The notes under the pieces are model-generated. The model did not search any database and was not told the DNA's origin. It was given only the letters and a program-made list of their open reading frames with translations. The position numbers were made by a program, and so were the translations under genes. A DNA stretch of 40,016 bases from Aeromicrobium sp. CnD17-E (GTDB lineage: Bacteria; Actinomycetota; Actinomycetes; Propionibacteriales; Nocardioidaceae): NCBI RefSeq assembly GCF_024124745.1, contig NZ_JAMXRU010000019.1, forward strand, positions 1 through 40,016. Direction: 5' to 3'. This document shows positions 22,086 through 31,910 of this stretch, one piece after another; the first letter of the stretch is position 1; each line of letters starts with the position of its first letter.

Positions 22086-23044
22086 CCCGGCTCCGGGCGA
22101 CGTCCCTGCTTCTGCGCGTACATCCGGTCGTCGGCCCGCGCGAGCAGCGACGCGACGTCGTCGTCGGCGCGCGCCTGCGCCACCCCGCACGACCACGACG
22201 CCGGGGCACCCACCTGCAGCCGCCGCGCGACGACCTCCGCGACGCCGTGGTCGGCTCCGGGCATGACGACGAGGAACTCGTCGCCGCCGAGGCGGCCCAG
22301 CACGTCACCCTCGCGCAGCCCCGCCCGCAGGTGATCGACGACCGACGTCAGCAGCCGGTCGCCCGCCGCGTGACCACCGAGCGTGTTGACGGCGCGCAGG
22401 TCGTCGACGTCGAGGGCGAGGACGGTCAGCGGCGTCCCCAGCCGACGGCGGCGGACCAGCTGCGCGTCGACCACGGCCTGCACGCCCCACCGGTTGAGCG
22501 CGCCGGTGAGCTGGTCGGTGCGGGCGAGCCGGTCGAGCCGGAGCCGCAGCCGACCCAGGACCTCGGTCCCCACCAGCACCTGCACGACGACGGCGACCGT
22601 CGGACCGAGCATCTGCGGGTCGTGCTGCGAGGCGACGGCCAGCACCCACAGTGCGGTGCCGACGTACGACACCACGCGTGCCAGCGCGAGCGGAAGGAAC
22701 CACACGGCGAAGACGGCCAGGGTCGGCGTGCTCGTGCCGTTGGCGAGGACGGCGATCTGGCGCTCGGTGCCCCAGGTCAGCACGGCGAGCGCCACGAAGC
22801 AGAGCGACACCATCACCGCGACCTCGCGCGGCTCGAGCAGCGGACCGCGCCTGACCGTCCAGCCGAGTCCGCCGAGCGCCACGACCACGAGGAGGTAGAG
22901 CACCCATCGCGGGTTGTTGTCCGGCTGCCAGGTGGCGAGGGTGAGCGCGAGCATGCACAGGGCGGTCAGGCTGAGCAGCACCGTCGCCGAGGTCATGGCC
23001 GGCCATCCCACGGCCCTCTGCAGCCCGGAGACCTTGCGCAGCAC
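22076..23044 (-). CDS. Diguanylate cyclase (GGDEF), membrane-anchored
   Basis: Product of 322 residues. The N-terminal half has about six hydrophobic helices of no recognised sensor type (TSATVLLSLTALCMLALTLATW, WVLYLLVVVALGGLGWTV, VMVSLCFVALAVLTWG and others). The C-terminal GGDEF domain has DQLTGALNRWG, the metal-binding LALDVDDLRAVN and an intact active site GRLGGDEFLVV. It should make cyclic-di-GMP from two GTP. The inhibitory RxxD position is not clear to me. GTG 23044 was selected because GGGAGG lies about 5 bases upstream. Its 3' end overlaps the convergent DUF3817 gene by 10 bases. It is the second c-di-GMP gene in the window. Confidence 0.9.
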   Translation of the reverse strand: MLRKVSGLQRAVGWPAMTSATVLLSLTALCMLALTLATWQPDNNPRWVLYLLVVVALGGLGWTVRRGPLLEPREVAVMVSLCFVALAVLTWGTERQIAVLANGTSTPTLAVFAVWFLPLALARVVSYVGTALWVLAVASQHDPQMLGPTVAVVVQVLVGTEVLGRLRLRLDRLARTDQLTGALNRWGVQAVVDAQLVRRRRLGTPLTVLALDVDDLRAVNTLGGHAAGDRLLTSVVDHLRAGLREGDVLGRLGGDEFLVVMPGADHGVAEVVARRLQVGAPASWSCGVAQARADDDVASLLARADDRMYAQKQGRRPEPGQT

Positions 23045-23230
23045 CTGGACCTCCCCTGGACGGCACTCCGACGACGCCCGCCATGATCGCAAGAAGGGGG
23101 TCTCTCGCGCCGCCGAACGTCGAAAACTGGGTGAATGTCCGGTCGCGTCGACGGCCAGGGTGCGTCGCCCAGGCCCCGGCGATAGTGTCGTGAGCAGAAG
23201 CATCCACGCCGACCGAGGAGCCGTGCCAGC

Positions 23231-23719
23231 ATGTCGCTGAGGAAGAACAAGACCGTCCGGGACAAGGTCCAGGAGCGCCTCGAGGGCCGCCTCGACGACC
23301 TCGTCGCCCAGGCCGACAGCGTCCGCCAGCAGCTCGCCGACCGTGCGCCCGAGGTGCGCGACACCGTCGTCGCCAAGGCGCAGTCCGGTGTCGCCGACCT
23401 GCGCGAGCGTCTCCCCGAGATCGGGCACGACCTGCTCGACCGCGCGCCGGAGCTGAGCGAGAAGACCTACGACCGCCTCCCCAAGGGCGTCGCCGACCGT
23501 CTCCCCGACGAGGTGAAGCCGAAGAAGAAGCGTCGTCTGCGCCGCATCGTGGGGATCGGCCTGATCCTCGGCGCGGGCGCTGCCGCCTTCGCGACGCTGA
23601 AGGGCAAGCAGACGCCGCCCCCGCCGCCGTACCAGCCGGCGACGCCCCCGCCCGCCCCGCCGAAGCCGGCCGCCCCGGCCGACTCGCTCGACTCCGTCGA
23701 CGCGCCGGGCACGAACTAG
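23231..23719 (+). CDS. Helical single-TM protein with Pro-rich tail
   Basis: Not a named family. The 162-residue product starts with about 90 charged, helix-forming residues built on a loose heptad/11-residue pattern (KVQERLEGRLDDLVAQADSV, DRAPEVRDTVVAKAQSGVADL, RERLPEIGHDLLDRAPEL), then a basic KPKKKRRLRR, one membrane helix (IVGIGLILGAGAAAFATL) and a Pro-rich tail (PPPPPYQPATPPPAPPKP). Positive-inside logic puts the helical part in the cytoplasm and the Pro-rich tail outside. Similar YtxH-like membrane proteins are associated with stress, but this assignment is tentative. ATG 23231 is 2 bases after a weak GAGGAG-containing region (GAGGAGCCGTGCCAGC). Confidence 0.8.
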   Translation: MSLRKNKTVRDKVQERLEGRLDDLVAQADSVRQQLADRAPEVRDTVVAKAQSGVADLRERLPEIGHDLLDRAPELSEKTYDRLPKGVADRLPDEVKPKKKRRLRRIVGIGLILGAGAAAFATLKGKQTPPPPPYQPATPPPAPPKPAAPADSLDSVDAPGTN

Positions 23720-23739
23720 TCGACCGCATCACCCCACGC

Positions 23740-23769
23740 ACGGGCCGGGACCTTCGGGTCCCGGCCCGT
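23740..23769 (+). terminator. Hairpin with TTCG tetraloop
   Basis: ACGGGCCGGGACC pairs perfectly with GGTCCCGGCCCGT (13 bp) around a TTCG loop, 20 bases after the stop of the preceding gene and 49 before ku. There is no T-run, but stability and position support intrinsic termination. Confidence 0.8.
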
Positions 23770-23818
23770 CGTGCGTCACGGAGTGGCCGCCGACCTTCCA
23801 GTGCGGAACACTGATCCC

Positions 23819-24661
23819 ATGCGTTCGCTCTGGAAGGGGTCGATCAGCTTCGGCCTGGTCAACGTGCCGGTGCGCGTCTACAGCGCCACCGAGAGCCACG
23901 ACGTCTCGCTGCACCAGGTGCACGCGGAGGACGGCGGACGCATCCGCTACCAGCGCCGGTGCGAGGTCTGCGGCGAGGTCGTCGCCTACGAGGACATCGC
24001 GAAGGCGTACGACGACGGCGAGAACACGGTGGTGCTGACCGCCGACGACCTCGCGTCGCTGCCGGCGGAGTCGGCCAAGGAGATCGAGGTGCTGGAGTTC
24101 GTGCCGGCCCAGCAGATCGATCCGATCCGGCTCGACAAGGCGTACTTCCTGGAGCCCGACAAGACCGCGATCAAGCCCTACACGCTGCTGCGCAGAGCCC
24201 TCGAGGACACCGACCGCAGCGCGGTGGTGAGGTTCGCGCTGCGACAGAAGTCGCGTCTGGCGGTGCTGCGCGTGCGCGACAAGACGCTGCTGCTGCAGAC
24301 GATGCTGTGGGACGACGAGGTGCGCACCGCCGACTTCGACGTGCTGGAGACCGTGCCGCGGATCAGCGCGAAGGAGCGCGACATGGCCTCGCAGCTGGTC
24401 GACTCGCTCGCGGCCGACTTCGACGCGTCGCAGTTCACCGACGACTACCAGGAGCAGCTGCGGACGCTGGTGGAGGCGAAGCTCGAGCAGGGCGACACGA
24501 TCGACACGGCGGCCACGTTCGGCACGAGCGACGACGAGGGTGACGACGCCGAGGTGGTCGACCTGATGGAGGCGCTCAAGCGCAGTGTCGAGCGGAGCAA
24601 GGAGCGTCGCGGCCAGGGTGGCAGCAGCGCGTCGACGTCGCGCGCCCGCAAGAAGGCCTGA
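23819..24661 (+). CDS. ku: Ku DNA end-binding protein
   Basis: Homodimeric ring that binds broken DNA ends and recruits LigD for non-homologous end joining. The 280 residues are typical of bacterial Ku. MRSLWKGSISFGLVNVPV is the conserved start, CEVC (Cys48, Cys51) is the short zinc-knuckle remnant, and FVPAQQIDPIRLDKAYFLEPD is the core motif. The C-terminus ends in a basic tail (RARKKA) after a Glu/Asp-rich linker, as in relatives whose tails aid DNA binding. A small inverted repeat CAGTG-N5-CACTG lies 5 bases before the start codon. ligD follows after 9 bases, so they form an operon. Confidence 0.97.
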   Translation: MRSLWKGSISFGLVNVPVRVYSATESHDVSLHQVHAEDGGRIRYQRRCEVCGEVVAYEDIAKAYDDGENTVVLTADDLASLPAESAKEIEVLEFVPAQQIDPIRLDKAYFLEPDKTAIKPYTLLRRALEDTDRSAVVRFALRQKSRLAVLRVRDKTLLLQTMLWDDEVRTADFDVLETVPRISAKERDMASQLVDSLAADFDASQFTDDYQEQLRTLVEAKLEQGDTIDTAATFGTSDDEGDDAEVVDLMEALKRSVERSKERRGQGGSSASTSRARKKA

Positions 24662-24670
24662 CCCGGCGGC

Positions 24671-27151
24671 ATGCCCAGCCGCGGGTCGTCGAGCAGCCAG
24701 ACCGTCACGATCGACGGTCGGCGCCTGCGTCTGACGAACCCCGACAAGGTGCTGTACCCGGCGACGGGCACCACCAAGGCCGAGGTGATCTCCTACTACG
24801 TGGCCGTCGCGGACCGCCTCCTCCCGCACGCCTCCGGACGACCGGTCACCCGCAAGCGTTGGCCTGACTCAGTCGGCACGATAGATCGACCAGGCGACCT
24901 GTTTTTCGAGAAGAACCTGCCGGACTCCGCGCCCGACTGGGTGCGCCGCGTGGTGGTGCGCCACAAGAGCCACGTGAACGTGTACCCGCTCGTGGACGGT
25001 CCGGCGGCGCTGGCGTGGCTGGGCCAGGTGGCGGCGCTGGAGCTGCACGTGCCGCAGTGGCGGGTGGAGGCCGACGGGACGCCGCGCCACCCGGACCGCC
25101 TGGTGCTCGACCTCGACCCCGGCCCGGGCGTGGGGCTGGCGGAGTGCGTGGAGGTGGCGCACGCGGCGCGTGACCTGCTGGCCGACGTCGGGCTGGAGGC
25201 GTTCCCGGTGACGAGCGGCAGCAAGGGCCTGCACCTGTACGCGCACCTGACGGGCGAGCACGACGCCGACTACGTCAACGCCTTCGCGAAGCAGGTGGCT
25301 GCGGCGCTGCAGGACGAGCTGCCCGACCTCGTGGTCTCGTCGATGAAGAAGTCGTTGCGCGAGGGACGTGTGCTCGTCGACTGGAGCCAGAACAACCAGG
25401 CGAAGACGACGATCGCGCCGTACTCGCTGCGCGGGCGCGCCGCGGCCGACGGCGAGGGTCCGTTCGTCGCCGCGCCGCGGTCGTGGGACGAGCTGGGGCC
25501 CGACCTGCGCCACCTGACGATGGAGGAGGTGCTGGAACGTGACGACGACCCGCTCGCGGGGCTGGACCCGCAGCCGACGTCGGGCGACGAGACGCCCGCG
25601 GCCGCGCCGGACCGGCTGACGGTCTACCGCTCGATGCGCGACGCGTCGCGCACTCCTGAGCCGGTGCCCGCGGAGGCGCCCACGGAGCGCGGCGACGACC
25701 CGATCTTCGTGGTGCAGGAGCACCACGCCACCCGCCTGCACTACGACGTCCGGCTCGAGCGCGAGGGCGTGCTCGTGTCGTGGGCCGTGCCGAAGGGGCC
25801 GCCCACCGACCCGAGCCGCAACCACCTCGCCGTCCCCACCGAGGACCACCCGATGGAGTACGCGACGTTCGAGGGGACCATCCCGAAGGGCGAGTACGGC
25901 GCGGGCCAGGTCAGCGTCTGGGACCACGGCACGTACACGCTGGAGAAGTGGAAGGAGGGCGAGGTGATCGCCGTGCTGCACGGCTCCGCTGGCGGCGGGC
26001 TGGGCGGCAGCGTGCGGTTCGCCCTCATCCGCACCGGTGAGAACTGGCTGATGCACCGCATGGACCCGCCGGCGGCCCCCGATGCTGCCGCCCACGCCCC
26101 AGAGGCGCGCGACGCTGCGACGACGGACGAGCCCGACGGCGGGAGTCCGCCCGACGCCGGCCGTCTCGAGACCGTCGCACCCATGCTCGCGAGCCGGCCC
26201 GACGGCCTCGACCCGCACCGCGACGCCGACGTCTGGGCGTTCGAGATGAAGTGGGACGGCGTCCGCGTGGTGGCGACGTGCGACGGCGAGGCCGTGCGCC
26301 TCGTGGGACGCAGCGGCAAGGACGTGACGACGACCTACCCGGAGGTCGCCGAGGCCCTCGCCGGGCTGCACCTCGACGACGCCGTCGTCGACGGCGAGGT
26401 CGTCGCGCTCGGCGACGACGGGGCGCCGTCGTTCGGGCGCATCCAGCAGCGCATCGGGCTCGTCCGGCCACGCGACGTCACGGCTGCGCGCCGGGCCGTC
26501 CCCGTGCGGTACGTCGTCTTCGACCTGCTGCGGCTGGGCGGGGCCGACGTGACGGGCCTGCCCTACGTGCAGCGACGCGAGCTGCTCGAGGGTCTCGACC
26601 TCGACGACGCCGACCGGCTCGACGTGCCCTTCGCCTTCGACGGCGACCTCGACGCCGCGCTCGCGTCGAGCCAGGAGCTCGGCCTCGAGGGCGTGGTCGC
26701 GAAGCGGCGCAGCAGCCGGTACCGACCCGGCAGCCGCTCGGCGCACTGGGTGAAGCTCAAGCACGAGGACCACGTGGAGGTGGTCGTGGTCGGGTGGCGA
26801 CCTGGCCGCGGCGGGCGCACCGGCGGGGTGGGCTCGTTGCTCGTCGCGGTGCCTGACGCGACCGGCGGCCTGCGCTACGCGGGTCGGGTGGGCACCGGGT
26901 TCGACGAGCGCGCGCTGACCGACCTCGCGCGACGGCTCGAGCCGCTGCGGCGTGAGCAACCGACCGTCCAGGCCCCGCGCGACGTCGCCCGGGAGGCGGT
27001 GTGGACCGCGGCCGAGCTCGTCGGCGAGGTCACCGCGGCGGGCTGGACCGACTCCGGCCACCTGCGCCACCCCGTCTGGCGCGGTCTGCGCGCCGACAAG
27101 ACCGTCGCCGACGTCGAGACCGTCCCGGACCACCGACCCGGCCCGACCTGA
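24671..27151 (+). CDS. ligD: Multifunctional DNA ligase D (polymerase-phosphoesterase-ligase)
   Basis: End-joining enzyme of 826 residues with domains in the order POL-PE-LIG, the mycobacterial arrangement. The primase-like polymerase domain (about 10-290) has metal-binding Asp147 and Asp149 in [10 protein letters not shown] and the [10 protein letters not shown] motif. The 3'-phosphoesterase domain (about 330-460) begins [19 protein letters not shown]. The ATP-dependent ligase domain (about 490-815) has the adenylated lysine Lys527 in [11 protein letters not shown], plus [16 protein letters not shown] and the final WVKLKHED motif. A Pro/Ala/Asp-rich linker ([14 protein letters not shown]) joins PE and LIG. 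The ATG at 24671 follows ku by 9 bases. Confidence 0.97.
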   Translation: MPSRGSSSSQTVTIDGRRLRLTNPDKVLYPATGTTKAEVISYYVAVADRLLPHASGRPVTRKRWPDSVGTIDRPGDLFFEKNLPDSAPDWVRRVVVRHKSHVNVYPLVDGPAALAWLGQVAALELHVPQWRVEADGTPRHPDRLVLDLDPGPGVGLAECVEVAHAARDLLADVGLEAFPVTSGSKGLHLYAHLTGEHDADYVNAFAKQVAAALQDELPDLVVSSMKKSLREGRVLVDWSQNNQAKTTIAPYSLRGRAAADGEGPFVAAPRSWDELGPDLRHLTMEEVLERDDDPLAGLDPQPTSGDETPAAAPDRLTVYRSMRDASRTPEPVPAEAPTERGDDPIFVVQEHHATRLHYDVRLEREGVLVSWAVPKGPPTDPSRNHLAVPTEDHPMEYATFEGTIPKGEYGAGQVSVWDHGTYTLEKWKEGEVIAVLHGSAGGGLGGSVRFALIRTGENWLMHRMDPPAAPDAAAHAPEARDAATTDEPDGGSPPDAGRLETVAPMLASRPDGLDPHRDADVWAFEMKWDGVRVVATCDGEAVRLVGRSGKDVTTTYPEVAEALAGLHLDDAVVDGEVVALGDDGAPSFGRIQQRIGLVRPRDVTAARRAVPVRYVVFDLLRLGGADVTGLPYVQRRELLEGLDLDDADRLDVPFAFDGDLDAALASSQELGLEGVVAKRRSSRYRPGSRSAHWVKLKHEDHVEVVVVGWRPGRGGRTGGVGSLLVAVPDATGGLRYAGRVGTGFDERALTDLARRLEPLRREQPTVQAPRDVAREAVWTAAELVGEVTAAGWTDSGHLRHPVWRGLRADKTVADVETVPDHRPGPT

Positions 27152-27276
27152 CGCTGCCCCCGCCGACCACCACGGGCGTCCGTCGCACGACCACGTCACG
27201 TCCAGTCGGCATGCGCTCCACCACGGTCGCTCCTAGCGTGGAACGTGACCCCGTTCCCCTGACGCCAGGACGTGTC

Positions 27277-28674
27277 GTGAGCTCCTCCTCTTCCCTCCCT
27301 CCGCAGGTCGTCGTGCTGTTCGGCGCGACCGGTGACCTCGCCAAGCGCAAGCTGTTCCCCGGTCTCTACCGGCTGGCGCTCGCCGACCGGCTGCCCGCCG
27401 ACTACCGCGTCATCGGGTCCGGGCGCCACGAGCCGAAGAAGGACTTCCGCGAGCAGGTGATGGACGGGCTCAAGGAGTTCGTCGACGACCTCGACGTCGA
27501 CGTCGCCGAGCAGCTCGTGTCGCGCACCAGCTTCCAGACCTCCGACGCCGACGACGGCAGCGACCTCGCGGCCGCCGTGCGCGACGCCGAGTCCGAGCTG
27601 GGCGACGACGCACGCCGCCTGGTCTACCTGTCCGTCCCGCCCGCGGCGATGGAGCCGATGATCCGCATGCTCGGCGAGACGGGCATCGCCGACGGCGCAC
27701 GCATCGTCGTGGAGAAGCCGTTCGGCACCGACCTGGAGTCGTCGCGTTCGCTGCAGGCGACGCTCGACGAGGTCGCCGGCGAGGACAGCGTGTTCCGCAT
27801 CGACCACTTCCTCGGCAAGGAGGCCGTGCAGAACGTGCTCGCGCTGCGCTTCGCGAACGGTCTGCTCGAGCCGTCGTGGGACGCCGAGCACGTCTGCGCC
27901 GTGCAGATCGACGTGCCGGAGGAGCTCACCATCGAGGGCCGCGGCAGCTTCTACGAGGCCACCGGCGCGCTGCGCGACATGGTCTCGACGCACCTCTCGC
28001 AGGTGCTCGGTTTCCTGGCGATGGAGCGGCCCGAGAGCATCGACGCCGACCACCTCCGCGACGCGAAGGCCGCGGTGTTCGCCGACGTGCAGCCGCTGCG
28101 CGCCGAGGACGTCGTCCGGGGCCAGTACGAGGGCTACCGCGACGAGGAGGGCGTCGACGACGACTCCGAGGTGGAGACCTTCGTGGCCGTCCGCGTGCAC
28201 GTCGACAACGACCGCTGGCGCGGCGTGCCGTTCCTGCTGCGCACCGGCAAGGCGATGGCGGCGACCCGCCGCACCGCGACGCTGTTCTTCCGCGCCCCGG
28301 AGCCGCTGTTCGACGAGCGTCAGGACGGCGACGACCGGCTCGTGCTCGAGCTCGGCGAGGCGCCCGAGGTGACGGCCGCGCTGCACGTCAAACGACCCGG
28401 CCCGACGTTCGAGCTGACGCGCGCCTCGGCCACCTTCAAGCTCCCCGAGGACGACCCCGAGCACCGCCCGCTCGAGGCGTACGAGCGGCTGCTGCTCGAC
28501 GTCATGCACGGCGACCAGACGCTGTTCACGCGCGGCGACGAGGTCGACCGGCTCTGGCAGGTCATCACGCCCGTGCTGGAGGACCCGCCGCCGGTGCAGT
28601 CGTACGAGAAGGGCTCGTGGGGCCCGCAGGCGGCGCTCGACCTCGCGGGCGAGCGCGGCTGGCACCTGCGATGA
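27277..28674 (+). CDS. zwf: Glucose-6-phosphate dehydrogenase
   Basis: Oxidises glucose 6-phosphate to 6-phosphogluconolactone with NADP+, the entry to the oxidative pentose phosphate pathway. The 465 residues include the N-terminal Rossmann motif [20 protein letters not shown], the EKPFG motif, and the catalytic RIDHFLGKE at residues 174-182. The GTG at 27277 leaves a short Ser-rich N-terminus and has AGGA upstream; TAGCGT at about 27234 may be the -10 box. The ORF is not next to the usual tkt-tal-opcA group; instead it overlaps the GH15 gene by four bases (ATGA, 28671-28674), as in some other actinobacteria. Confidence 0.96.
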   Translation: MSSSSSLPPQVVVLFGATGDLAKRKLFPGLYRLALADRLPADYRVIGSGRHEPKKDFREQVMDGLKEFVDDLDVDVAEQLVSRTSFQTSDADDGSDLAAAVRDAESELGDDARRLVYLSVPPAAMEPMIRMLGETGIADGARIVVEKPFGTDLESSRSLQATLDEVAGEDSVFRIDHFLGKEAVQNVLALRFANGLLEPSWDAEHVCAVQIDVPEELTIEGRGSFYEATGALRDMVSTHLSQVLGFLAMERPESIDADHLRDAKAAVFADVQPLRAEDVVRGQYEGYRDEEGVDDDSEVETFVAVRVHVDNDRWRGVPFLLRTGKAMAATRRTATLFFRAPEPLFDERQDGDDRLVLELGEAPEVTAALHVKRPGPTFELTRASATFKLPEDDPEHRPLEAYERLLLDVMHGDQTLFTRGDEVDRLWQVITPVLEDPPPVQSYEKGSWGPQAALDLAGERGWHLR

Positions 28675-30593
28675 CGGGATCCCCACCGGGTCCGACGTCG
28701 GGGCCGCTGCCGATCTCCGACCACGGCCTGGTCGGGGACCTGCGCACGGCCGCCCTCGTCGGCACCGACGGGACCATCGGCTGGTTCTGTCCCGGGCGCT
28801 TCGACGCGCCGAGCGTGTTCGCGTCGGTGCTCGACGACGAGCGCGGCGGGGCCTGGGAGCTCGAGCCGGTCGACGGGTCGGTGCGGTCGCAGCAGTTCTA
28901 CTTCCCCGACACCGCGATCCTCGCCACCCGCTTCCTCACCGACGACGGCGTCGTCGAGGTGCACGACTTCATGCCCGTGCTCCGCGCGGAGGACCCCGAC
29001 CACCGCCAGCGCCTCGTACGTCGCGTCGTGGCCGTCCGCGGACGCTCCGTGGTCCGCACCCGGGTGGCGGCCCGCCCCCACTACGGGCGCACGACGCCCG
29101 ACCTCGAGCCGCTCGACGTCGCGTCGGGCCACGGGGTCTCCCTCACCTGCGAGGGCCGGGGTGACGACCCGGGCGTGCGCATGGCGTTCGGCGCGACGGT
29201 GCCGCTCGAGGTCGATGCGGGCGACGTGACCGCCGAGTTCACGCTCGAGGAGGGCGAGCGGGCCCTGTTCGTGCTGGAGGTGCTCGACCCGCACGCCGAC
29301 ACCCCCACCGACGGCTGCGACGACACCGACACGTCGGCGCTGTTCGAGGCGACGTCGCAGTTCTGGCGCAGCTGGCTGTCGCAGTCGACGTACGCCGGAC
29401 GCTGGCGCGAGACGGTGCACCGCTCCGCCATCACCCTCAAGCTGCTCACCCACGAACCCAGCGGCGCGGTCGTCGCCGCCCCCACGACGAGCCTGCCGGA
29501 GACGATCGGCGGCACCCGGAACTGGGACTACCGGTACGTGTGGATCCGCGACGCCGGCTTCAGCCTGTACGCGCTGCTGCGCCTGGGGTTCACGTCGGAG
29601 GCGAACGCGTTCACGCGCTGGCTGTCGGAGCGGCTCGGCGAGGAGCGCGACGACGAGGCCGAGCTCGGACCGCTGCGCGTGCTCTACGACATCGACGGAT
29701 CGGCCCCCACCGACGAGCACGAGCTCGACCACCTGGCGGGCTACCGCGACTCGCGTCCGGTGCGCGTCGGGAACGCGGCCGTCGACCAGCTGCAGCTCGA
29801 CATCTACGGCGAGGTCATCGACGCCGTCTACCTGTTCGACAAGTACGGTCCGGGCATCAGCCACGACGCGTGGAACGACCTGCGGCGCGTGCTCGACTGG
29901 GTGCTCGAGCACTGGGACGCCGACGACGCCGGCATGTGGGAGATCCGCGGCGACGTGCGCGCCCACACCACGAGCCGGCTCATGTGCTGGGTCGCGGTCG
30001 AGCGGATGATCCGCATGGCCCGGCGCCGCGGGCTCCCCGGCGACGTCGGCGCGTGGTCGCGGGTGCGCGACGAGATCCACGAGCGGATCCTCAGCGACCA
30101 CTGGGACCCGCACCACGAGACGTTCCTCATGGCCGAGCACGACCCGGACGCCGACCCCGACGCCGACCCGGTGCTCGACGCCGGCGTGCTGCTGATGCCG
30201 ATGGTGAAGTTCTGCTCGCCCGTCGACCCGCGGTTCCTGTCGACGTTGGCCGCCGTCGAGGAGCAGCTCGTCGCCGACAGCCTCGTCTTCCGCTACGACG
30301 TCCACGCCGCGCCCGACGGCATCGAGGACGCCGACGCCGACGGCGACGGAGTGGGCGACGGCGAGGGCACCTTCAGCCTCTGCTCGTTCTGGTACGTCGA
30401 GGCCCTCACCCGCGCCGGCCGTCTGCGCGAGGCCGAGGTCGCGCTGGAGAAGATGTTCACCTACGCCAACCACCTCGGCCTCTACGCCGAGCAGATCGGC
30501 GCCACCGGCGACCAGCTCGGCAACTTCCCCCAGGCCTTCACCCACCTGTCCCTCATCAGCGCCGCCATCAACCTCGACCGCGCGCTGGCTTGA
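28671..30593 (+). CDS. Glycoside hydrolase family 15 (trehalase/glucoamylase-like)
   Basis: Cytosolic enzyme of 640 residues with no signal peptide. The N-terminal beta-rich domain starts [27 protein letters not shown]; the (alpha/alpha)6 barrel includes [20 protein letters not shown] (from Asn284), [26 protein letters not shown] (a candidate catalytic Glu region) and [20 protein letters not shown] near residue 605. Actinobacterial GH15 enzymes of this form include trehalases as well as alpha-glucosidases, so trehalose is a plausible substrate; that is inference. A short Asp-rich insert ([13 protein letters not shown]) and DADADGDG are unusual. Its start overlaps the zwf stop, linking glucose release with glucose 6-phosphate oxidation. 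Confidence 0.92.
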   Translation: MTGSPPGPTSGPLPISDHGLVGDLRTAALVGTDGTIGWFCPGRFDAPSVFASVLDDERGGAWELEPVDGSVRSQQFYFPDTAILATRFLTDDGVVEVHDFMPVLRAEDPDHRQRLVRRVVAVRGRSVVRTRVAARPHYGRTTPDLEPLDVASGHGVSLTCEGRGDDPGVRMAFGATVPLEVDAGDVTAEFTLEEGERALFVLEVLDPHADTPTDGCDDTDTSALFEATSQFWRSWLSQSTYAGRWRETVHRSAITLKLLTHEPSGAVVAAPTTSLPETIGGTRNWDYRYVWIRDAGFSLYALLRLGFTSEANAFTRWLSERLGEERDDEAELGPLRVLYDIDGSAPTDEHELDHLAGYRDSRPVRVGNAAVDQLQLDIYGEVIDAVYLFDKYGPGISHDAWNDLRRVLDWVLEHWDADDAGMWEIRGDVRAHTTSRLMCWVAVERMIRMARRRGLPGDVGAWSRVRDEIHERILSDHWDPHHETFLMAEHDPDADPDADPVLDAGVLLMPMVKFCSPVDPRFLSTLAAVEEQLVADSLVFRYDVHAAPDGIEDADADGDGVGDGEGTFSLCSFWYVEALTRAGRLREAEVALEKMFTYANHLGLYAEQIGATGDQLGNFPQAFTHLSLISAAINLDRALA

Positions 30594-30596
30594 CGC

Positions 30597-31171
30597 GGGG
30601 CCTGTGCTGGCCGGTGCGCTGGCTGCGGGGGTCTCGGCCTGCTGCTGCGCGGCCTGCGGGGGTCTCGTCCTGCTGGTGCGCTGCTTCGGCTGGCGCTGGG
30701 AGTGGTCTCCGAGAGAGCCTCGACCGGCAGCGGGCCCGGGGCTGGCTTCGGGTCTCGGGGTCTGGTCTGGGCCTGCGGGTGACGCACGATTCTTCTTTTC
30801 TGCGTTCTCGGGCCAAGGTTCTGCGTTCGCGCGTTCCATCGGTGGATCTGCAACCGCAGGAGCGCCCCTGCGGTTGATGATCCGCCGATAGCGGGCGTCA
30901 TGCCGGAACGATTCTGCCTTGACGTGGACCGTTCCACATGAACGCAGAATCCTGCCCCCACGCCGAGCACCAATCCACAGCCCGAGACCCCAGACCAGCG
31001 CCGCCGCCAGCCGCCCGGTCGAGGCCTTTCGGAGACCAGACACAGCGCCAGCCGAGGCAGCGCACCAGCGAGCACGAGCCTCCCGCGGCAGCGCACCAGC
31101 AAGCACAGACCCACCGAGGCAGCGAACCAACGAGCCGAGACCCCTGAGGCCCCGCCCCAGCAAGACCCCCG
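30597..31171. repeat. Long imperfect palindromic element, copy 1
   Basis: This nearly 600-base gap has no credible gene. The left arm has ~31-base tandem units (GGGGGTCTCG...CTGCTGGTGCGCTGC) and the right arm carries their reverse complements (GGCAGCGCACCAGC repeated). Matching arm segments include CTGGTGCGCTGC, TCGGCTGGCGCTG, GTGGTCTCCGA and CCTCGACCGG against their complements at about 31000-31080. The centre has inverted GAACGCAGAA/TTCTGCGTTC motifs and a 50-base hairpin at 30839-30888 whose arms start TCGGTGGATC and end GATCCGCCGA. The whole unit is homologous to 34286-34830. The boundaries are approximate. Confidence 0.85.
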
Positions 31172-31190
31172 AGATGCCAGGATCTCCCGC

Positions 31191-31766
31191 ATGGGCACCC
31201 CGACGACGACGCACGCAGGCTCGACGACGAGACGCCTCGTCGCGGCCGTCGCCGTCCTCCTCGCGCTCGCGGGCTGCGGGGCTCCCGGGGGCCCTCGCTA
31301 CGACATCCCTCACGACGCGGAGTCGGGCGGGCAGACGTTGCGCCAGGCGCAGGCTGCCGTCTCGAGCATCCCCGGCCTGACGATCGACCTGGCCGGGGGC
31401 GAGCCGCCGAACATCAAGGGCAACACCGGCTACGACGTCCGCGTCACGGTCGCGCCGGGGTACCGGATCGTCGACGGGCCCGCGCTGGTCACCTTCCTCG
31501 TGGAGTCGGCGTGGTCGGTGCGCACCGGATACCTGCCGAACACGCAGATCACGGTCAGCGTCGAGACCGGCGACGGACCCGAGTTCGAGGTCGACGCGGC
31601 AGCGGCCGAGGCCGGGTGGGTGGAGCGCGGCGAACCCGTGCCGGGACAGACCGCCTTCAGCCTCGTCAACGTCCGCACGGACGACGGCTCACCCGGCCGC
31701 GAACGGTTGGGCGACTGGCCCGGCGACGTCCCCGACGTCCCGCGCGACGTCACCGCCCGGCGCTGA
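31191..31766 (+). CDS. Hypothetical lipoprotein
   Basis: Function not recognised. The 191-residue product has a signal peptide (TTRRLVAAVAVLLALAGC; lipobox LAGC, Cys29) and a mature domain (RYDIPHDAESGGQTLRQAQA, then GYDVRVTVAPGYRIVDGPALVTFLVESAWSV) that looks like a small alpha/beta domain of the kind found in other actinobacterial lipoproteins. The ATG at 31191 follows AGGATCTCCCGC. Immediately upstream is the long palindromic element copy 1, so its promoter lies inside or beyond that element. Downstream are two 61-bp repeat units and the convergent helicase gene. Confidence 0.82.
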   Translation: MGTPTTTHAGSTTRRLVAAVAVLLALAGCGAPGGPRYDIPHDAESGGQTLRQAQAAVSSIPGLTIDLAGGEPPNIKGNTGYDVRVTVAPGYRIVDGPALVTFLVESAWSVRTGYLPNTQITVSVETGDGPEFEVDAAAAEAGWVERGEPVPGQTAFSLVNVRTDDGSPGRERLGDWPGDVPDVPRDVTARR

Positions 31767-31803
31767 TCCGCGCGGCCCCCGTCCGCTTCGCGTCCGCCGG
31801 CCC

Positions 31804-31889
31804 GTTTGCGTGGGGCCCCACGCAAACCCGCTCCCCCCACCGCAACCATGCGTCGTTCTTGCACGTTCGGGTGGGGCCCCACGCAAACG
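31804..31889. repeat. Two GGGGCCCC-centred palindromes, again 61 bp apart
   Basis: GTGGGGCCCC begins at 31810 and 31871, exactly 61 bp apart, the period seen at 20770-20953. The first is the centre of a perfect 24-base palindrome (31804-31827, arms GTTTGCGTGGGG and its complement); the second spans 31864-31889 with two mismatched pairs. The spacer keeps a degenerate CTCCCCCCACCGCAA element. They lie between the convergent lipoprotein and helicase genes. Confidence 0.88.
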
Positions 31890-31910
31890 CGCGGGTGGAG
31901 GCGGGTCGGG

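Noticed and set aside
23799-23813. CAGTG-N5-CACTG before ku as a regulatory operator
   Set aside because: Five-base arms are too short to support a claim alone in a sequence of this composition; mentioned only within the ku entry.
30597-31171. Protein-coding gene for a repetitive Pro/Arg/Ser-rich protein
   Set aside because: All frames are open through parts of the element because of GC bias; none has a ribosome binding site or known motif, and the similarity between copies follows the palindrome, not a reading frame.
28320-31313. Minus-strand open frame of nearly 1,000 codons
   Set aside because: It is antisense to the GH15 gene and to palindromic element copy 1; the real gene on the other strand has clear GH15 motifs.
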